Positions 10,249 to 23,667 of a DNA stretch of 64,000 nucleotides are shown one piece after another; position 1 is the stretch's first letter; each line of letters opens with the position of its first letter. The stretch is from Alentia gelatinosa (lineage: Eukaryota > Annelida > Polychaeta > Phyllodocida > Polynoidae): the NCBI GenBank assembly GCA_950022655.1, contig OX465589.1, forward strand, positions 29,613,970 through 29,677,969, written 5' to 3'. Made by a program: the position numbers and the translations under genes. The notes under the pieces were generated by a model, which ran no database searches, was not told the origin of the DNA, and saw only the letters and a program-made list of their open reading frames with translations.

Positions 10249-11774
10249 ATTGGTTAAGGGTTAGGGTTAGGGTTAGGGTTAGGGTTAGGGTTAGGATAGG
10301 GTAAGTGTTAGGGGTAGGGTTAAGTACAGGGATAGGAATAGGGATAGGGTTAGGGAGAGGGTTAGTGATAGGGATAGGGATAGTGTTAGTGTTAGGATTA
10401 GAGTTGGTGTTGAACTTAAAACGCCCTTCTAACAGTATCCTGCAATACAGGGTTAGGGTTAGGGATAGGGTAAGGGTTAGGGTTGGGATAGGGATAGGGT
10501 CAGGGTTAGGGTTAGGATAGGGTTAGGGATAGGGCTAGGGATAGGGTTAGGGATAGAGTTAGGGATGGGGATAGGGTTAGGGTTAGGGCTAGGGTTAGGG
10601 TTAGAGGGGGTGTCAACCAAGCTCCCGACGCGAACTGACGCGCCCTGATATTGCCCTTCCGATACAAAATCCATATCGTAACAAAATCGTAGAGCTTATC
10701 GGGGCAGTTGGTAAGTTTTCTACGATAACGCTACTGATGCGGCTCAACGCGCACCGACGTGAACTGATGCAAAACCTGTATCGCAGTGTATAGATGACTC
10801 TTTTAACGGGAAATCATATGAAATAATCGATAAAAATTTATGAAATTTTCAGAATCTGTAGAATCTATAATGCCAAAGCGGCTCTGCAAAAATTGTGAAA
10901 TTTGATAGTAGATAAGGTCTCAAAACGATCATTTTATACTTTAACCGAGGTATCATATAATATTGTTTTGTATCTACAGATAAAATATCAATCTTAAATA
11001 TGCATTATTTATGGAATTATAAAGGAAATATGGGTTATTACACTGGTTGCATCATGAGCTATATCGGGGTGTATCGGGAACATGGCACCTTTTTCATGCA
11101 CCCTCCCAATACGTTACGATGCGCACCGACGCGCACCGACGCGAACCGATAGGCTACGATATGCCTTCAGACGTGCTACGATATGGTAATTTTGTATCGG
11201 CTCACGTCGGCTCGTGTCGGCGTTGGTGGGTGCAGGGTCTTAGGGTTAGAGTTAGGTTAGGGTTAGGGTTGGGGTTGTACTTAAAACGCCATTCTAATAG
11301 TATCCTACAGTACAGGTACAGGTACCGGTACAAAAATATTAAGTTCTCTGATGCATTGTAGTTTTGAAATGAATTGTTTACTAAACTGTACATCTAGATT
11401 TTGAGAATAATCAAAATTAATGTTAGCGATACACACACCACATGTGTCATTTCCTAGCAACTTTAACTAAATATCCAAGCACAGTCTACCTGAGTCGAGG
11501 GCAGACACTGCAGAATGGATACTCAAAACTCGCTCACATTTTCAGCAAAATTTGAAGCTAAGGTAATATAAATAGTAATAATACTTCCAAAATATTCTAC
11601 TTCATGTATATCCATATTTGCATCTATTAAATACTCAAGTTCAGTACTGGAAAAAAATGGGTCGAATTTGTTGTGGGTCAAGTTCCATTAACGGGTCGAG
11701 TTTGTTGTGGGTCGAGTTTTTTATTGATTGATTTCGTTACGGGTCGAGTTTTTGAGTATTCATGAGTGACTCTA
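10249..11774 (+). repeat. Monomer 8, 1526 bp, class a / D gamma
   Basis: Module D is 10,610-11,234. It is the 5,206-bp-spaced copy of monomer 4, including the gamma D to GTACTTAAAACGCC hybrid. Confidence 0.95.
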
Positions 11775-12414
11775 ATTGGTTAAGGGTTAGGGTTAGGGTT
11801 AGGGTTAGGGTTAGGGTTAGGATAGGGTAAGTGTTAGGGTTAGGGTTAAGTACAGGGATAGGTATAGGGATAGGGTTAGGGAGAGGGTTAGTGATAGGGA
11901 TAGGGATAGTGTTAGTGTTAGGGTTAGGGTTGGTGTTGAATTTAAAACGCCCTTCTAACAGAATCCTGCAATACAGGGTTAGGGTTAGGGATAGGGTAAG
12001 GGTTAGGTTTGAATTGTTTACTAAACTGTACATCTAGATTTTGAGAATAATCAAAATTAATGTTAGCGATACACACACCACATGTGTCATTTCCTAGCAA
12101 CTTTAACTAAATATCCAAGCACAGTCTACCTGAGTCGAGAGCAGACACTGCAGGATGGACACTCAAAACTCGCTCACATTTTCAGCAAAATTTGAAGCTA
12201 AGGTAATATAAATAGTAATAATACTTCCAAAATATTCTACTTCATGTATATCCATATTTGCATCTATTAAATACTCAAGTTCAGTACTGGAAAAAAATGG
12301 GTCAAATTCGTTGTGGGTCGAGTTCCATTTACGGGTCGAGTTTGTTGTGGGTCAAGTTTTTTATTGATCGATTTCGTTGCGGGTCGAGTTTTCGAGTATT
12401 CATGAGTGACTCTA
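11775..12414 (+). repeat. Monomer 9, 640-bp deletion derivative (class c)
   Basis: The shared junction GTTTGAATTG is at 12,007-12,016, exactly 5,206 bp from that of monomer 5. Confidence 0.95.
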
Positions 12415-13930
12415 ATTGGTTAAGGGTTAGGGTTAGGGTTAGGGTTAGGGTTAGGATAGGGTAAGGGTTAGGGTTAGGGTTAAGTACAGGGATAGGAATA
12501 GGGATAGGGTTAGGGAGAGGGTTAGTGATAGGGATAGGGATAGTGTTAGTGTTAGGGTTAGGGTTGGTGTTGAACTTAAAACGCCCTTCTAACAGTATCC
12601 TGCAATACAGGGTTAGGGTTAGGGATAGGGTAGGGTTAGGGTTGGGATAGGGATAGGGTCAGGGTTAGGGTTAGGATAGGGTTAGAGATAGGGCTAGGGA
12701 TAGGGTTAGGGATAGAGTTAGGGATGGGGATAGGGTTCGGGTTAGGGTTAGGGTTAGGGTTAGAGGGGGTGTCCACCAGATCCCGACTTGAACTGACACG
12801 CCCCGATATTGCCCTTCCGATACAAAATCCATATCTTAACAAAATTGTAGAGCTTATCGGGGCAGTTGGTAATTTTCTACGATAACGCTACTGACGCGGC
12901 TCAACACGCACCAACGCGAACTGATGCAAAACCTGTATCGCAGTGTATAGATGACTCTTTTAACGGGAAATCATATGAAATAAACGATAGAAAATTACGA
13001 AATTTTCAGAATCTGTAGAATATATATGCTAAAGCGGCTCTGCAAAAATTGTGAAATTTAATAGTAGATAAGGTCTCAAAACGATCATTTTATACTTTAA
13101 CTGAGGTATCATATAATATTGTTTTGTATCTACAGATAAAATATCAATCTTAAATATGCATTATTTCTGGAATTATAAAGGAAATATGGTTAATTACACT
13201 GGTTGCATCATGAGCTATATCAGGGTGTATCGGGCCCAGGGCACCTTTTTCATGCACCCTCCCAATACGTTACGACGTGCACCGACGTGCACCTACACAA
13301 ACCGATATGCTACAATATGCCTTGCGAAGTGCTACGATATGGTAATTTTGTATCGCCTCGCGTCGGCTCGTGTCAGCGTTGGTGGGTGCAGGGTCTTAGG
13401 GTTAGAGTAAGGTTAGGGTTAGGGTTGGGGTTGAACTTAAAAAGCCATTCTAACAGTATCCTGCAGTACAGGTACAGGTACCGCTACAAAAATATTAAGT
13501 TCTCTGATGCATTATAGTTTTGAAATGAATTGTTTACTAAACTGTACATCTAGATTTTGAGAATAATCAAAATTAATGTTAGCGATACACACACCACATG
13601 TGTCATTTCCTAGCAACTTTAACTAAATATCCAAGCACAGTCTACCTGAGTCGAGGGCAGACACTGCAGAATGGATACTCAAAACTCGCTCACATTTTCA
13701 GCAAAATTTGAAGCTAAGGTAATATAAATAGTAATAATACTTCCAAAATATTCTACTTCATGTATATCCATATTTGCATCTATTAAATACTCAAGTTCAG
13801 TACTGGAAAAAAATGGGTCGAATTTGTTGTGGGTCAAGTTCCATTAACGGATCGAGTTTGTTGTGGGTCGAGTTTTTTATTGATTGATTTCGTTACGGGT
13901 CGAGTTTTTGAGTATTCATGAGTGACTCTA
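12415..13930 (+). repeat. Monomer 10, 1516 bp, class d / D alpha
   Basis: Module D is 12,769-13,390. It is the 5,206-bp copy of monomer 6, with the same one-base-short AGAATATATATGCT. Confidence 0.95.
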
Positions 13931-15454
13931 ATTGGTTAAGGGTTAGGGTTAGGGTTAGGGTTAGGGTTAGGGTTAGGATAGGGTAAGTGTTAGGGGTAGG
14001 GTTAAGTACAGGGATAGGAATAGGGATAGGGTTAGGGAGAGGGTTAGTGATAGGGATAGGGATAGTGTTAGTGTTAGGATTAGAGTTGGTGTTGAACTTA
14101 AAACGCCCTTCTAACAGTATCCTGCAATACAGGGTTAGGGTTAGGGATAGGGTAAGGGTTAGGGTTGGGATAGGGATAGGGTCAGGGTTAGGGTTAGGAT
14201 AGGGTTAGGGATAGGGCTAGGGATAGGGTTAGGGATAGAGTTAGGGATGGGGATAGGGTTAGGGTTAGGGCTAGGGTTAGGGTTAGAGGGGGTGTCCACC
14301 AGATCCCGACTTGAACTGACACGCCCCGATATTGCCCTTCCGATACAAAATCCATATCTTAACAAAATTGTAGAGCTTATCGGGGCAGTTGGTAATTTTC
14401 TACGATAACGCTACTGACGCGGCTCAACACGCACCAACGCGAACTGATGCAAAACCTGTATCGCAGTGTATAGATGACTCTTTTAACGGGAAATCATATG
14501 AAATAAACGATAGAAAATTACGAAATTTTCAGAATCTGTAGAATATATAATGCTAAAGCGGCTCTGCAAAAATTGTGAAATTTAATAGTAGATAAGGTCT
14601 CAAAACGATCATTTTATACTTTAACTGAGGTATCATATAATATTGTTTTGTATCTACAGATAAAATATCAATCTTAAATATGCATTATTTCTGGAATTAT
14701 AAAGGAAATATGGTTAATTACACTGGTTGCATCATGAGCTATATCAGGGTGTATCGGGCCCAGGGCACCTTTTTCATGCACCCTCCCAATACGTTACGAC
14801 GTGCACCGACGTGCACCTACACAAACCGATATGCTACAATATGCCTTGCGAAGTGCTACGATATGGTAATTTTGTATCGCCTCGCGTCGGCTCGTGACAG
14901 CGTTGGTGGGTGCAGGGTCTTAGGGTTAGAGTAAGGTTAGGGTTAGGGTTGGGGTTGAACTTAAAAAGCCATTCTAACAGTATCCTGCAGTACAGGTACA
15001 GGTACCGCTACAAAAATATTAAGTTCTCTGATGCATTATAGTTTTGAAATGAATTGTTTACTAAACTGTACATCTAGATTTTGAGAATAATCAAAATTAA
15101 TGTTAGCGATACACACACCACATGTGTCATTTCCTAGCAACTTTAACTAAATATCCAAGCACAGTCTACCTGAGTCGAGGGCAGACACTGCAGAATGGAT
15201 ACTCAAAACTCGCTCACATTTTCAGCAAAATTTGAAGCTAAGGTAATATAAATAGTAATAATACTTCCAAAATATTCTACTTCATGTATATCCATATTTG
15301 CATCTATTAAATACTCAAGTTCAGTACTGGAAAAAAATGGGTCGAATTTGTTGTGGGTCAAGTTCCATTAACGGATCGAGTTTGTTGTGGGTCGAGTTTT
15401 TTATTGATTGATTTCGTTACGGGTCGAGTTTTTGAGTATTCATGAGTGACTCTA
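13931..15454 (+). repeat. Monomer 11, 1524 bp, class a / D alpha
   Basis: Module D is 14,292-14,914. It matches monomer 1 at an offset of 13,440 and monomer 7 at 5,206, including the GTGACAG variant. Confidence 0.95.
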
Positions 15455-16981
15455 ATTGGTTAAGGGTTAGGGTTAGGGTTAGGGTTAGGGTTAGGGTTAG
15501 GATAGGGTAAGTGTTAGGGGTAGGGTTAAGTACAGGGATAGGAATAGGGATAGGGTTAGGGAGAGGGTTAGTGATAGGGATAGGGATAGTGTTAGTGTTA
15601 GGATTAGAGTTGGTGTTGAACTTAAAACGCCCTTCTAACAGTATCCTGCAATACAGGGTTAGGGTTAGGGATAGGGTAAGGGTTAGGGTTGGGATAGGGA
15701 TAGGGTCAGGGTTAGGGTTAGGATAGGGTTAGGGATAGGGCTAGGGATAGGGTTAGGGATAGAGTTAGGGATGGGGATAGGGTTAGGGTTAGGGCTAGGG
15801 TTAGGGTTAGAGGGGGTGTCAACCAAGCTCCCGACGCGAACTGACGCGCCCTGATATTGCCCTTCCGATACAAAATCCATATCGTAACAAAATCGTAGAG
15901 CTTATCGGGGCAGTTGGTAAGTTTTCTACGATAACGCTACTGATGCGGCTCAACGCGCACCGACGTGAACTGATGCAAAACCTGTATCGCAGTGTATAGA
16001 TGACTCTTTTAACGGGAAATCATATGAAATAATCGATAAAAATTTATGAAATTTTCAGAATCTGTAGAATCTATAATGCCAAAGCGGCTCTGCAAAAATT
16101 GTGAAATTTGATAGTAGATAAGGTCTCAAAACGATCATTTTATACTTTAACCGAGGTATCATATAATATTGTTTTGTATCTACAGATAAAATATCAATCT
16201 TAAATATGCATTATTTATGGAATTATAAAGGAAATATGGGTTATTACACTGGTTGCATCATGAGCTATATCGGGGTGTATCGGGAACATGGCACCTTTTT
16301 CATGCACCCTCCCAATACGTTACGATGCGCACCGACGCGCACCGACGCGAACCGATAGGCTACGATATGCCTTCAGACGTGCTACGATATGGTAATTTTG
16401 TATCGGCTCACGTCGGCTCGTGTCGGCGTTGGTGGGTGCAGGGTCTTAGGGTTAGAGTTAGGTTAGGGTTAGGGTTGGGGTTGAACTTAAAACGCCATTC
16501 TAACAGTATCCTGCAATACAGGTACAGGTACCGGTACAAAAATATTAAGTTCTCTGATGCAGTGTAGTTTTGAAATGCATTGTTTACTAAGCTGTACATC
16601 TAGATTTTGAGAATAATCAAAATTAATGTTAGCGGTACACACACCACATGTGTCATTTCCTAGCAACTTTAACTAAATATCCAAGCACAGTCTACCTGAG
16701 TCGAGGGCAGACACTGCAGAATGGACACTCAAAACTCGCTCACATTTTCAGCAAAATTTGAAGCTAAGGTAATATAAATAGTAATAACACTTCCAAAATA
16801 TTCTACTTCATGTATATCCATATTTGCATCTATTAAATACTCAAGTTCAGTACTGGAAAAAAAAGGGGTCGAATTCGTTGTGGGTCGAGTTCCATTAACG
16901 GGTCGAGTTTGTTGTGGGTCCAGTTTTTTATTGATCGATTTCGTTGCGGGTCGAGTTTTCGAGTATTCATGAGTGACTCTA
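15455..16981 (+). repeat. Monomer 12, 1527 bp, class a / D gamma
   Basis: Module D is 15,816-16,440. It matches monomer 2 at offset 13,440 through its whole length. Relative to monomer 8 it switches to a different B'/F type, so the 5,206-bp periodicity ends inside it. Confidence 0.95.
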
Positions 16982-18488
16982 ATTGGTTAAGGGTTAGGGT
17001 TAGGGTTAGGGTTAGGGTTAGGGTTAGGGTTAGGATAGGGTAAGGGATAGGTATAGGGATAGGGTTAGGGAGAGGGTTAGTGATAGGGATAGGGATAGTG
17101 TTAGTGTTAGGGTTAGGGTTGGTGTTGAATTTAAAACGCCCTTCTAACAGAATCCTGCAATACAGGGTTAGGGTTAGGGATAGGGTAAGGGTTAGGTTTG
17201 GGATAGGGATAGGGTCAGGGTTAGGGTTAGGATAGGGTTAGGGATAGGGCTAGGGATAGGGTTAGGGATAGAGTTAGGGATGGGGATAGGGTTAGGGTTA
17301 GGGCTAGGGTTAGGGTTAGAGGGGGTGTCCACCAAGCTCCCGACGCGAACTGACGCGCCCCGATATTGCCCTTCCGATACAAAATCCATATCGTAACAAA
17401 ATCTTACAGCTTATCGGGGCAGTTGGTAATTTTCTATGATAACGCTACTGACGCGGCTCAACACGCACCAACGCGAACTGATGCAAAACCTGTATCGCAG
17501 TGCATGGATGACTCTTTTAACAGGAAATCATATGAAATAATCGATAGAAAATTATGAAATTTTCAGAATCTGTAGAATCTATAATGCCAAAGCGGCTCTG
17601 CAAAAATTGTGAAATTTGATAGTAGATAAGGTCTCAAAACGATCATTTTATACTTTAACTGAGGTATCATATAATATTGTTTTGTATCTACAGATAAAAT
17701 ATCAATCTTAAATATGCATTATTTCTGGAATTATGAAGGAAATATGGTTAATTACTCTGGTTGCATCATGAGCTATATCGGGGTGTATCGGGACCATGGC
17801 ACCTTTTTCATGCACCCTCCCAATACGTTACGACGTGCACCGATGTGCACCTACGCGAACCGATATGCTAAGATATGCCTTGCGACGTGCTACGATATGG
17901 TAATTTTGTATCGGCTCGCATCGGCTCGTGTCGGCGTTGGTGGGTGCAGGGTCTTAGGGTTAGAGTTAGGTTAGGGTTAGGGTTGGGGTTGTACTTAAAA
18001 CGCCATTCTAATAGTATCCTACAGTACAGGTACAGGTACCGGTACAAAAATATTAAGTTCTCTGATGCATTGTAGTTTTGAAATGAATTGTTTACTAAAC
18101 TGTACATCTAGATTTTGAGAATAATCAAAATTAATGTTAGCGATACACACACCACATGTGTCATTTCCTAGCAACTTTAACTAAATATCCAAGCACAGTC
18201 TACCTGAGTCGAGGGCAGACACTGCAGAATGGATACTCAAAACTCGCTCACATTTTCAGCAAAATTTGAAGCTAAGGTAATATAAATAGTAATAATACTT
18301 CCAAAATATTCTACTTCATGTATATCCATATTTGCATCTATTAAATACTCAAGTTCAGTACTGGAAAAAAATGGGTCGAATTTGTTGTGGGTCAAGTTCC
18401 ATTAACGGGTCGAGTTTGTTGTGGGTCGAGTTTTTTATTGATTGATTTCGTTACGGGTCGAGTTTTTGAGTATTCATGAGTGACTCTA
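16982..18488 (+). repeat. Monomer 13, 1507 bp, class b / D beta
   Basis: Module D is 17,325-17,948. It has six perfect TTAGGG units, the most in the window, which accounts for the 6-bp length difference from monomer 3. It shares AATCTTACAGC with monomer 3, but the match breaks inside D near 17,730 (AATTATGAAGG, beta; AATTATAAAGG, alpha). Confidence 0.95.
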
Positions 18489-19122
18489 ATTGGTTAAGGG
18501 TTAGGGTTAGGGTTAGGGTTAGGGTTAGGATAGGGTAAGTGTTAGGGTTAGGGTTAAGTACAGGGATAGGTATAGGGATAGGGTTAGGGAGAGGGTTAGT
18601 GATAGGGATAGGGATAGTGTTAGTGTTAGGGTTAGGGTTGGTGTTGAATTTAAAACGCCCTTCTAACAGAATCCTGCAATACAGGGTTAGGGTTAGGGAT
18701 AGGGTAAGGGTTAGGTTTGAATTGTTTACTAAACTGTACATCTAGATTTTGAGAATAATCAAAATTAATGTTAGCGATACACACACCACATGTGTCATTT
18801 CCTAGCAACTTCAACTAAATATCCAAGCACAGTCTACCTGAGTCGAGAGCAGACACTGCAGGATGGACACTCAAAACTCGCTCACATTTTCAGCAAAATT
18901 TGAAGCTAAGGTAATATAAATAGTAATAATACTTCCAAAATATTCTACTTCATGTATATCCATATTTGCATCTATTAAATACTCAAGTTCAGTACTGAAA
19001 AAAAATGGGTCAAATTCGTTGTGGGTCGAGTTCCATTTACGGGTCGAGTTTGTTGTGGGTCAAGTTTTTTATTGATCGATTTCGTTGCGGGTCGAGTTTT
19101 CGAGTATTCATGAGTGACTCTA
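18489..19122 (+). repeat. Monomer 14, 634-bp deletion derivative (class c)
   Basis: It has the shared junction at 18,715 but only four TTAGGG units, so it is 6 bp shorter than the other class c copies. Private changes include CAACTTCAACTAA (about 18,806) and ACTGAAAAAAAATGGG (about 18,995). Confidence 0.95.
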
Positions 19123-20639
19123 ATTGGTTAAGGGTTAGGGTTAGGGTTAGGGTTAGGGTTAGGATAGGGTAAGGGTTAGGGTTAGGGTTAAGTACAGGGA
19201 TAGGAATAGGGATAGGGTTAGGGAGAGGGTTAGTGATAGGGATAGGGATAGTGTTAGTGTTAGGGTTAGGGTTGGTGTTGAACTTAAAACGCCCTTCTAA
19301 CAGTATCCTGCAATACAGGGTTAGGGTTAGGGATAGGGTAGGGTTAGGGTTGGGATAGGGATAGGGTCAGGGTTAGGGTTAGGATAGGGTTAGAGATAGG
19401 GCTAGGGATAGGGTTAGGGATAGAGTTAGGGATGGGGATAGGGTTCGGGTTAGGGTTAGGGTTAGGGTTAGAGGGGGTGTCCACCAGATCCCGACTTGAA
19501 CTGACACGCCCCGATATTGCCCTTCCGATACAAAATCCATATCGTAACAAAATTGTAGAGCTTATCGGGGCAGTTGGTAATTTTCTACGATAACGCTACT
19601 GACGCGGCTCAACACGCACCAACGCGAACTGATGCAAAACCTGTATCGCAGTGTATAGATGACTCTTTTAACGGGAAATCATATGAAATAATCGATAGAA
19701 AATTACGAAATTTTCAGAATCTGTAGAATATAAAATGCTAAAGCGGCTCTGCAAAAATTGTGAAATTTAATAGTAGATAAGGTCTCAAAACGATCATTTT
19801 ATACTTTAACTGAGGTATCATATAATATTGTTTTGTATCTACAGATAAAATATCAATCTTAGATATGCATTATTTCTGGAATTATAAAGGAAATATGGTT
19901 AATTACACTGGTTGCATCATGAGCTATATCAGGGTGTATCGGGCCCAGGGCACCTTTTTCATGCACCCTCCCAATACGTTACGACGTGCACCGACGTGCA
20001 CCTACACAAACCGATATGCTACAATATGCCTTGCGAAGTGCTACGATATGGTAATTTTGTATCGCCTCGCGTCGGCTCGTGTCAGCGTTGGTGGGTGCAG
20101 GGTCTTAGGGTTAGAGTAAGGTTAGGGTTAGGGTTGGGGTTGAACTTAAAAAGCCATTCTAACAGTATCCTGCAGTACAGGTACAGGTACCGCTACAAAA
20201 ATATTAAGTTCTCTGATGCATTATAGTTTTGAAATGAATTGTTTACTAAACTGTACATCTAGATTTTGAGAATAATCAAAATTAATGTTAGCGATACACA
20301 CACCACATGTGTCATTTCCTAGCAACTTTAACTAAATATCCAAGCACAGTCTACCTGAGTCGAGGGCAGACACTGCAGAATGGATACTCAAAACTCGCTC
20401 ACATTTTCAGCAAAATTTGAAGCTAAGGTAATATAAATAGTAATAATACTTCCAAAATATTCTACTTCATGTATATCCATATTTGCATCTATTAAATACT
20501 CAAGTTCAGTACTGGAAAAAAATGGGTCGAATTTGTTGTGGGTCAAGTTCCATTAACGGATCGAGTTTGTTGTGGGTCGAGTTTTTTATTGATTGATTTC
20601 GTTACGGGTCGAGTTTTTGAGTATTCATGAGTGACTCTA
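19123..20639 (+). repeat. Monomer 15, 1517 bp, class d / D alpha
   Basis: Module D is 19,477-20,099. It differs from monomers 6 and 10 by TATCGTAACAAAATTG and AATAATCGATAG in D, and has a private GAATATAAAATGC. Confidence 0.95.
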
Positions 20640-22166
20640 ATTGGTTAAGGGTTAGGGTTAGGGTTAGGGTTAGGGTTAGGGTTAGGATAGGGTAAGTGTT
20701 AGGGGTAGGGTTAAGTACAGGGATAGGAATAGGGATAGGGTTAGGGAGAGGGTTAGTGATAGGGATAGGGATAGTGTTAGTGTTAGGATTAGAGTTGGTG
20801 TTGAACTTAAAACGCCCTTCTAACAGTATCCTGCAATACAGGGTTAGGGTTAGGGATAGGGTAAGGGTTAGGGTTGGGCTAGGGATAGGGTCAGGGTTAG
20901 GGTTAGGATAGGGTTAGGGATAGGGCTAGGGATAGGGTTAGGGATAGAGTTAGGGATGGGGATAGGGTTAGGGTTAGGGCTAGGGTTAGGGTTAGAGGGG
21001 GTGTCAACCAAGCTCCCGACGCGAACTGACGCGCCCTGATATTGCCCTTCCGATACAAAATCCATATCGTAACAAAATCGTAGAGCTTATCGGGGCAGTT
21101 GGTAAGTTTTCTACGATAACGCTACTGATGCGGCTCAACGCGCACCGACGTGAACTGATGCAAAACCTGTATCGCAGTGTATAGATGACTCTTTTAACGG
21201 GAAATCATATGAAATAATCGATAAAAATTTATGAAATTTTCAGAATCTGTAGAATCTATAATGCCAAAGCGGCTCTGCAAAAATTGTGAAATTTGATAGT
21301 AGATAAGGTCTCAAAACGATCATTTTATACTTTAACCGAGGTATCATATAATATTGTTTTGTATCTACAGATAAAATATCAATCTTAAATATGCATTATT
21401 TATGGAATTATAAAGGAAATATGGGTTATTACACTGGTTGCATCATGAGCTATATCGGGGTGTATCGGGAACATGGCACCTTTTTCATGCACCCTCCCAA
21501 TACGTTACGATGCGCACCGACGCGCACCGACGCGAACCGATAGGCTACGATATGCCTTCAGACGTGCTACGATATGGTAATTTTGTATCGGCTCACGTCG
21601 GCTCGTGTCGGCGTTGGTGGGTGCAGGGTCTTAGGGTTAGAGTTAGGTTAGGGTTAGGGTTGGGGTTGAACTTAAAACGCCATTCTAACAGTATCCTGCA
21701 ATACAGGTACAGGTACCGGTACAAAAATATTAAGTTCTCTGATGCAGTGTAGTTTTGAAATGCATTGTTTACTAAGCTGTACATCTAGATTTTGAGAATA
21801 ATCAAAATTAATGTTAGCGGTACACACACCACATGTGTCATTTCCTAGCAACTTTAACTAAATATCCAAGCACAGTCTACCTGAGTCGAGGGCAGACACT
21901 GCAGAATGGACACTCAAAACTCGCTCACATTTTCAGCAAAATTTGAAGCTAAGGTAATATAAATAGTAATAACACTTCCAAAATATTCTACTTCATGTAT
22001 ATCCATATTTGCATCTATTAAATACTCAAGTTCAGTACTGGAAAAAAAAGGGGTCGAATTCGTTGTGGGTCGAGTTCCATTAACGGGTCGAGTTTGTTGT
22101 GGGTCCAGTTTTTTATTGAAAGATTTCGTTGCGGGTCGAGTTTTCGAGTATTCATGAGTGACTCTA
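20640..22166 (+). repeat. Monomer 16, 1527 bp, class a / D gamma
   Basis: Module D is 21,001-21,625. The T2 variant TTGGGCTAGGGATAGG (about 20,875) occurs only here and at 52,182, a marker of the 31,307-bp-offset duplicate. Confidence 0.95.
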
Positions 22167-23667
22167 ATTGGTTAAGGGTTAGGGTTAGGGTTAGGGTTAG
22201 GGTTAGGGTTAGGATAGGGTAAGGGATAGGTATAGGGATAGGGTTAGGGAGAGGGTTAGTGATAGGGATAGGGATAGTGTTAGTGTTAGGGTTAGGGTTG
22301 GTGTTGAATTTAAAACGCCCTTCTAACAGAATCCTGCAATACAGGGTTAGGGTTAGGGATAGGGTAAGGGTTAGGTTTGGGATAGGGATAGGGTCAGGGT
22401 TAGGGATAGGATAGGGTTAGGGATAGGGCTAGGGATAGGGTTAGGGATAGAGTTAGGGATGGGGATAGGGTTAGGGTTAGGGCTAGGGTTAGGGTTAGAG
22501 GGGGTGTCCACCAAGCTCCCGACGCGAACTGACGCGCCCCGATATTGCCCTTCCGATACAAAATCCATATCGTAACAAAATCGTACAGCTTATCGGGGCA
22601 GTTGGTAATTTTCTATGATAACGCTACTGACGCGGCTCAACACGCACCAACGCGAACTGATGCAAAACCTGTATCGCAGTGCATGGATGACTCTTTTAAC
22701 AGGAAATCATATGAAATAATCGATAGAAAATTATGAAATTTTCAGAATCTGTAGAATCTATAATGCCAAAGCGGCTCTGCAAAAATTGTGAAATTTGATA
22801 GTAGATAAGGTCTCAAAACGATCATTTTATACTTTAACTGAGGTATCATATAATATTGTTTTGTATCTACAGATAAAATATCAATCTTAAATATGCATTA
22901 TTTCTGGAATTATAAAGGAAATATGGTTAATTACACTGGTTGCATCATGAGCTATATCAGGGTGTATCGGGCCCAGGGCACCTTTTTCATGCACCCTCCC
23001 AATACGTTACGACGTGCACCGACGTGCACCTACACAAACCGATATGCTACAATATGCCTTGCGAAGTGCTACGATATGGTAATTTTGTATCGCCTCGCGT
23101 CGGCTCGTGTCAGCGTTGGTGGGTGCAGGGTCTTAGGGTTAGAGTAAGGTTAGGGTTAGGGTTGGGGTTGAACTTAAAAAGCCATTCTAACAGTATCCTG
23201 CAGTACAGGTACAGGTACCGCTACAAAAATATTAAGTTCTCTGATGCATTATAGTTTTGAAATGAATTGTTTACTAAACTGTACATCTAGATTTTGAGAA
23301 TAATCAAAATTAATGTTAGCGATACACACACCACATGTGTCATTTCCTAGCAACTTTAACTAAATATCCAAGCACAGTCTACCTGAGTCGAGGGCAGACA
23401 CTGCAGAATGGATACTCAAAACTCGCTCACATTTTCAGCAAAATTTGAAGCTAAGGTAATATAAATAGTAATAATACTTCCAAAATATTCTACTTCATGT
23501 ATATCCATATTTGCATCTATTAAATACTCAAGTTCAGTACTGGAAAAAAATGGGTCGAATTTGTTGTGGGTCAAGTTCCATTAACGGATCGAGTTTGTTG
23601 TGGGTCGAGTTTTTTATTGATTGATTTCGTTACGGGTCGAGTTTTTGAGTATTCATGAGTGACTCTA
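22167..23667 (+). repeat. Monomer 17, 1501 bp, class b / D alpha
   Basis: Module D is 22,504-23,127. The private markers TTATTGAAAGATTTCG (about 22,112, in the F segment just before this monomer) and GGGATAGGATAGGG (about 22,402) are both shared with the region at 53.4-53.7 kb. Confidence 0.95.

Larger units (their letters stand above)
4490..16270 (+). repeat. 5,206-bp higher-order repeat, about 2.3 tandem copies
   Basis: The ordered set a/gamma, c, d/alpha, a/alpha (1526+640+1516+1524 bp) repeats exactly: anchors 5,043, 6,569, 7,209 and 8,725 recur at +5,206. Shared private variants such as AGAATATATATGCT confirm copying of the block. The left limit is set by GTGTCAG versus GTGACAG near 4,483, and the right limit by the change of B' type between 16,270 and 16,474. 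Confidence 0.92.
13441..17730 (+). repeat. Long-range duplicate, copy 2 (partner 1-4,280)
   Basis: The pairing changes from alpha to beta D near 17,730, giving a recombination endpoint inside a D module. Confidence 0.9.
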
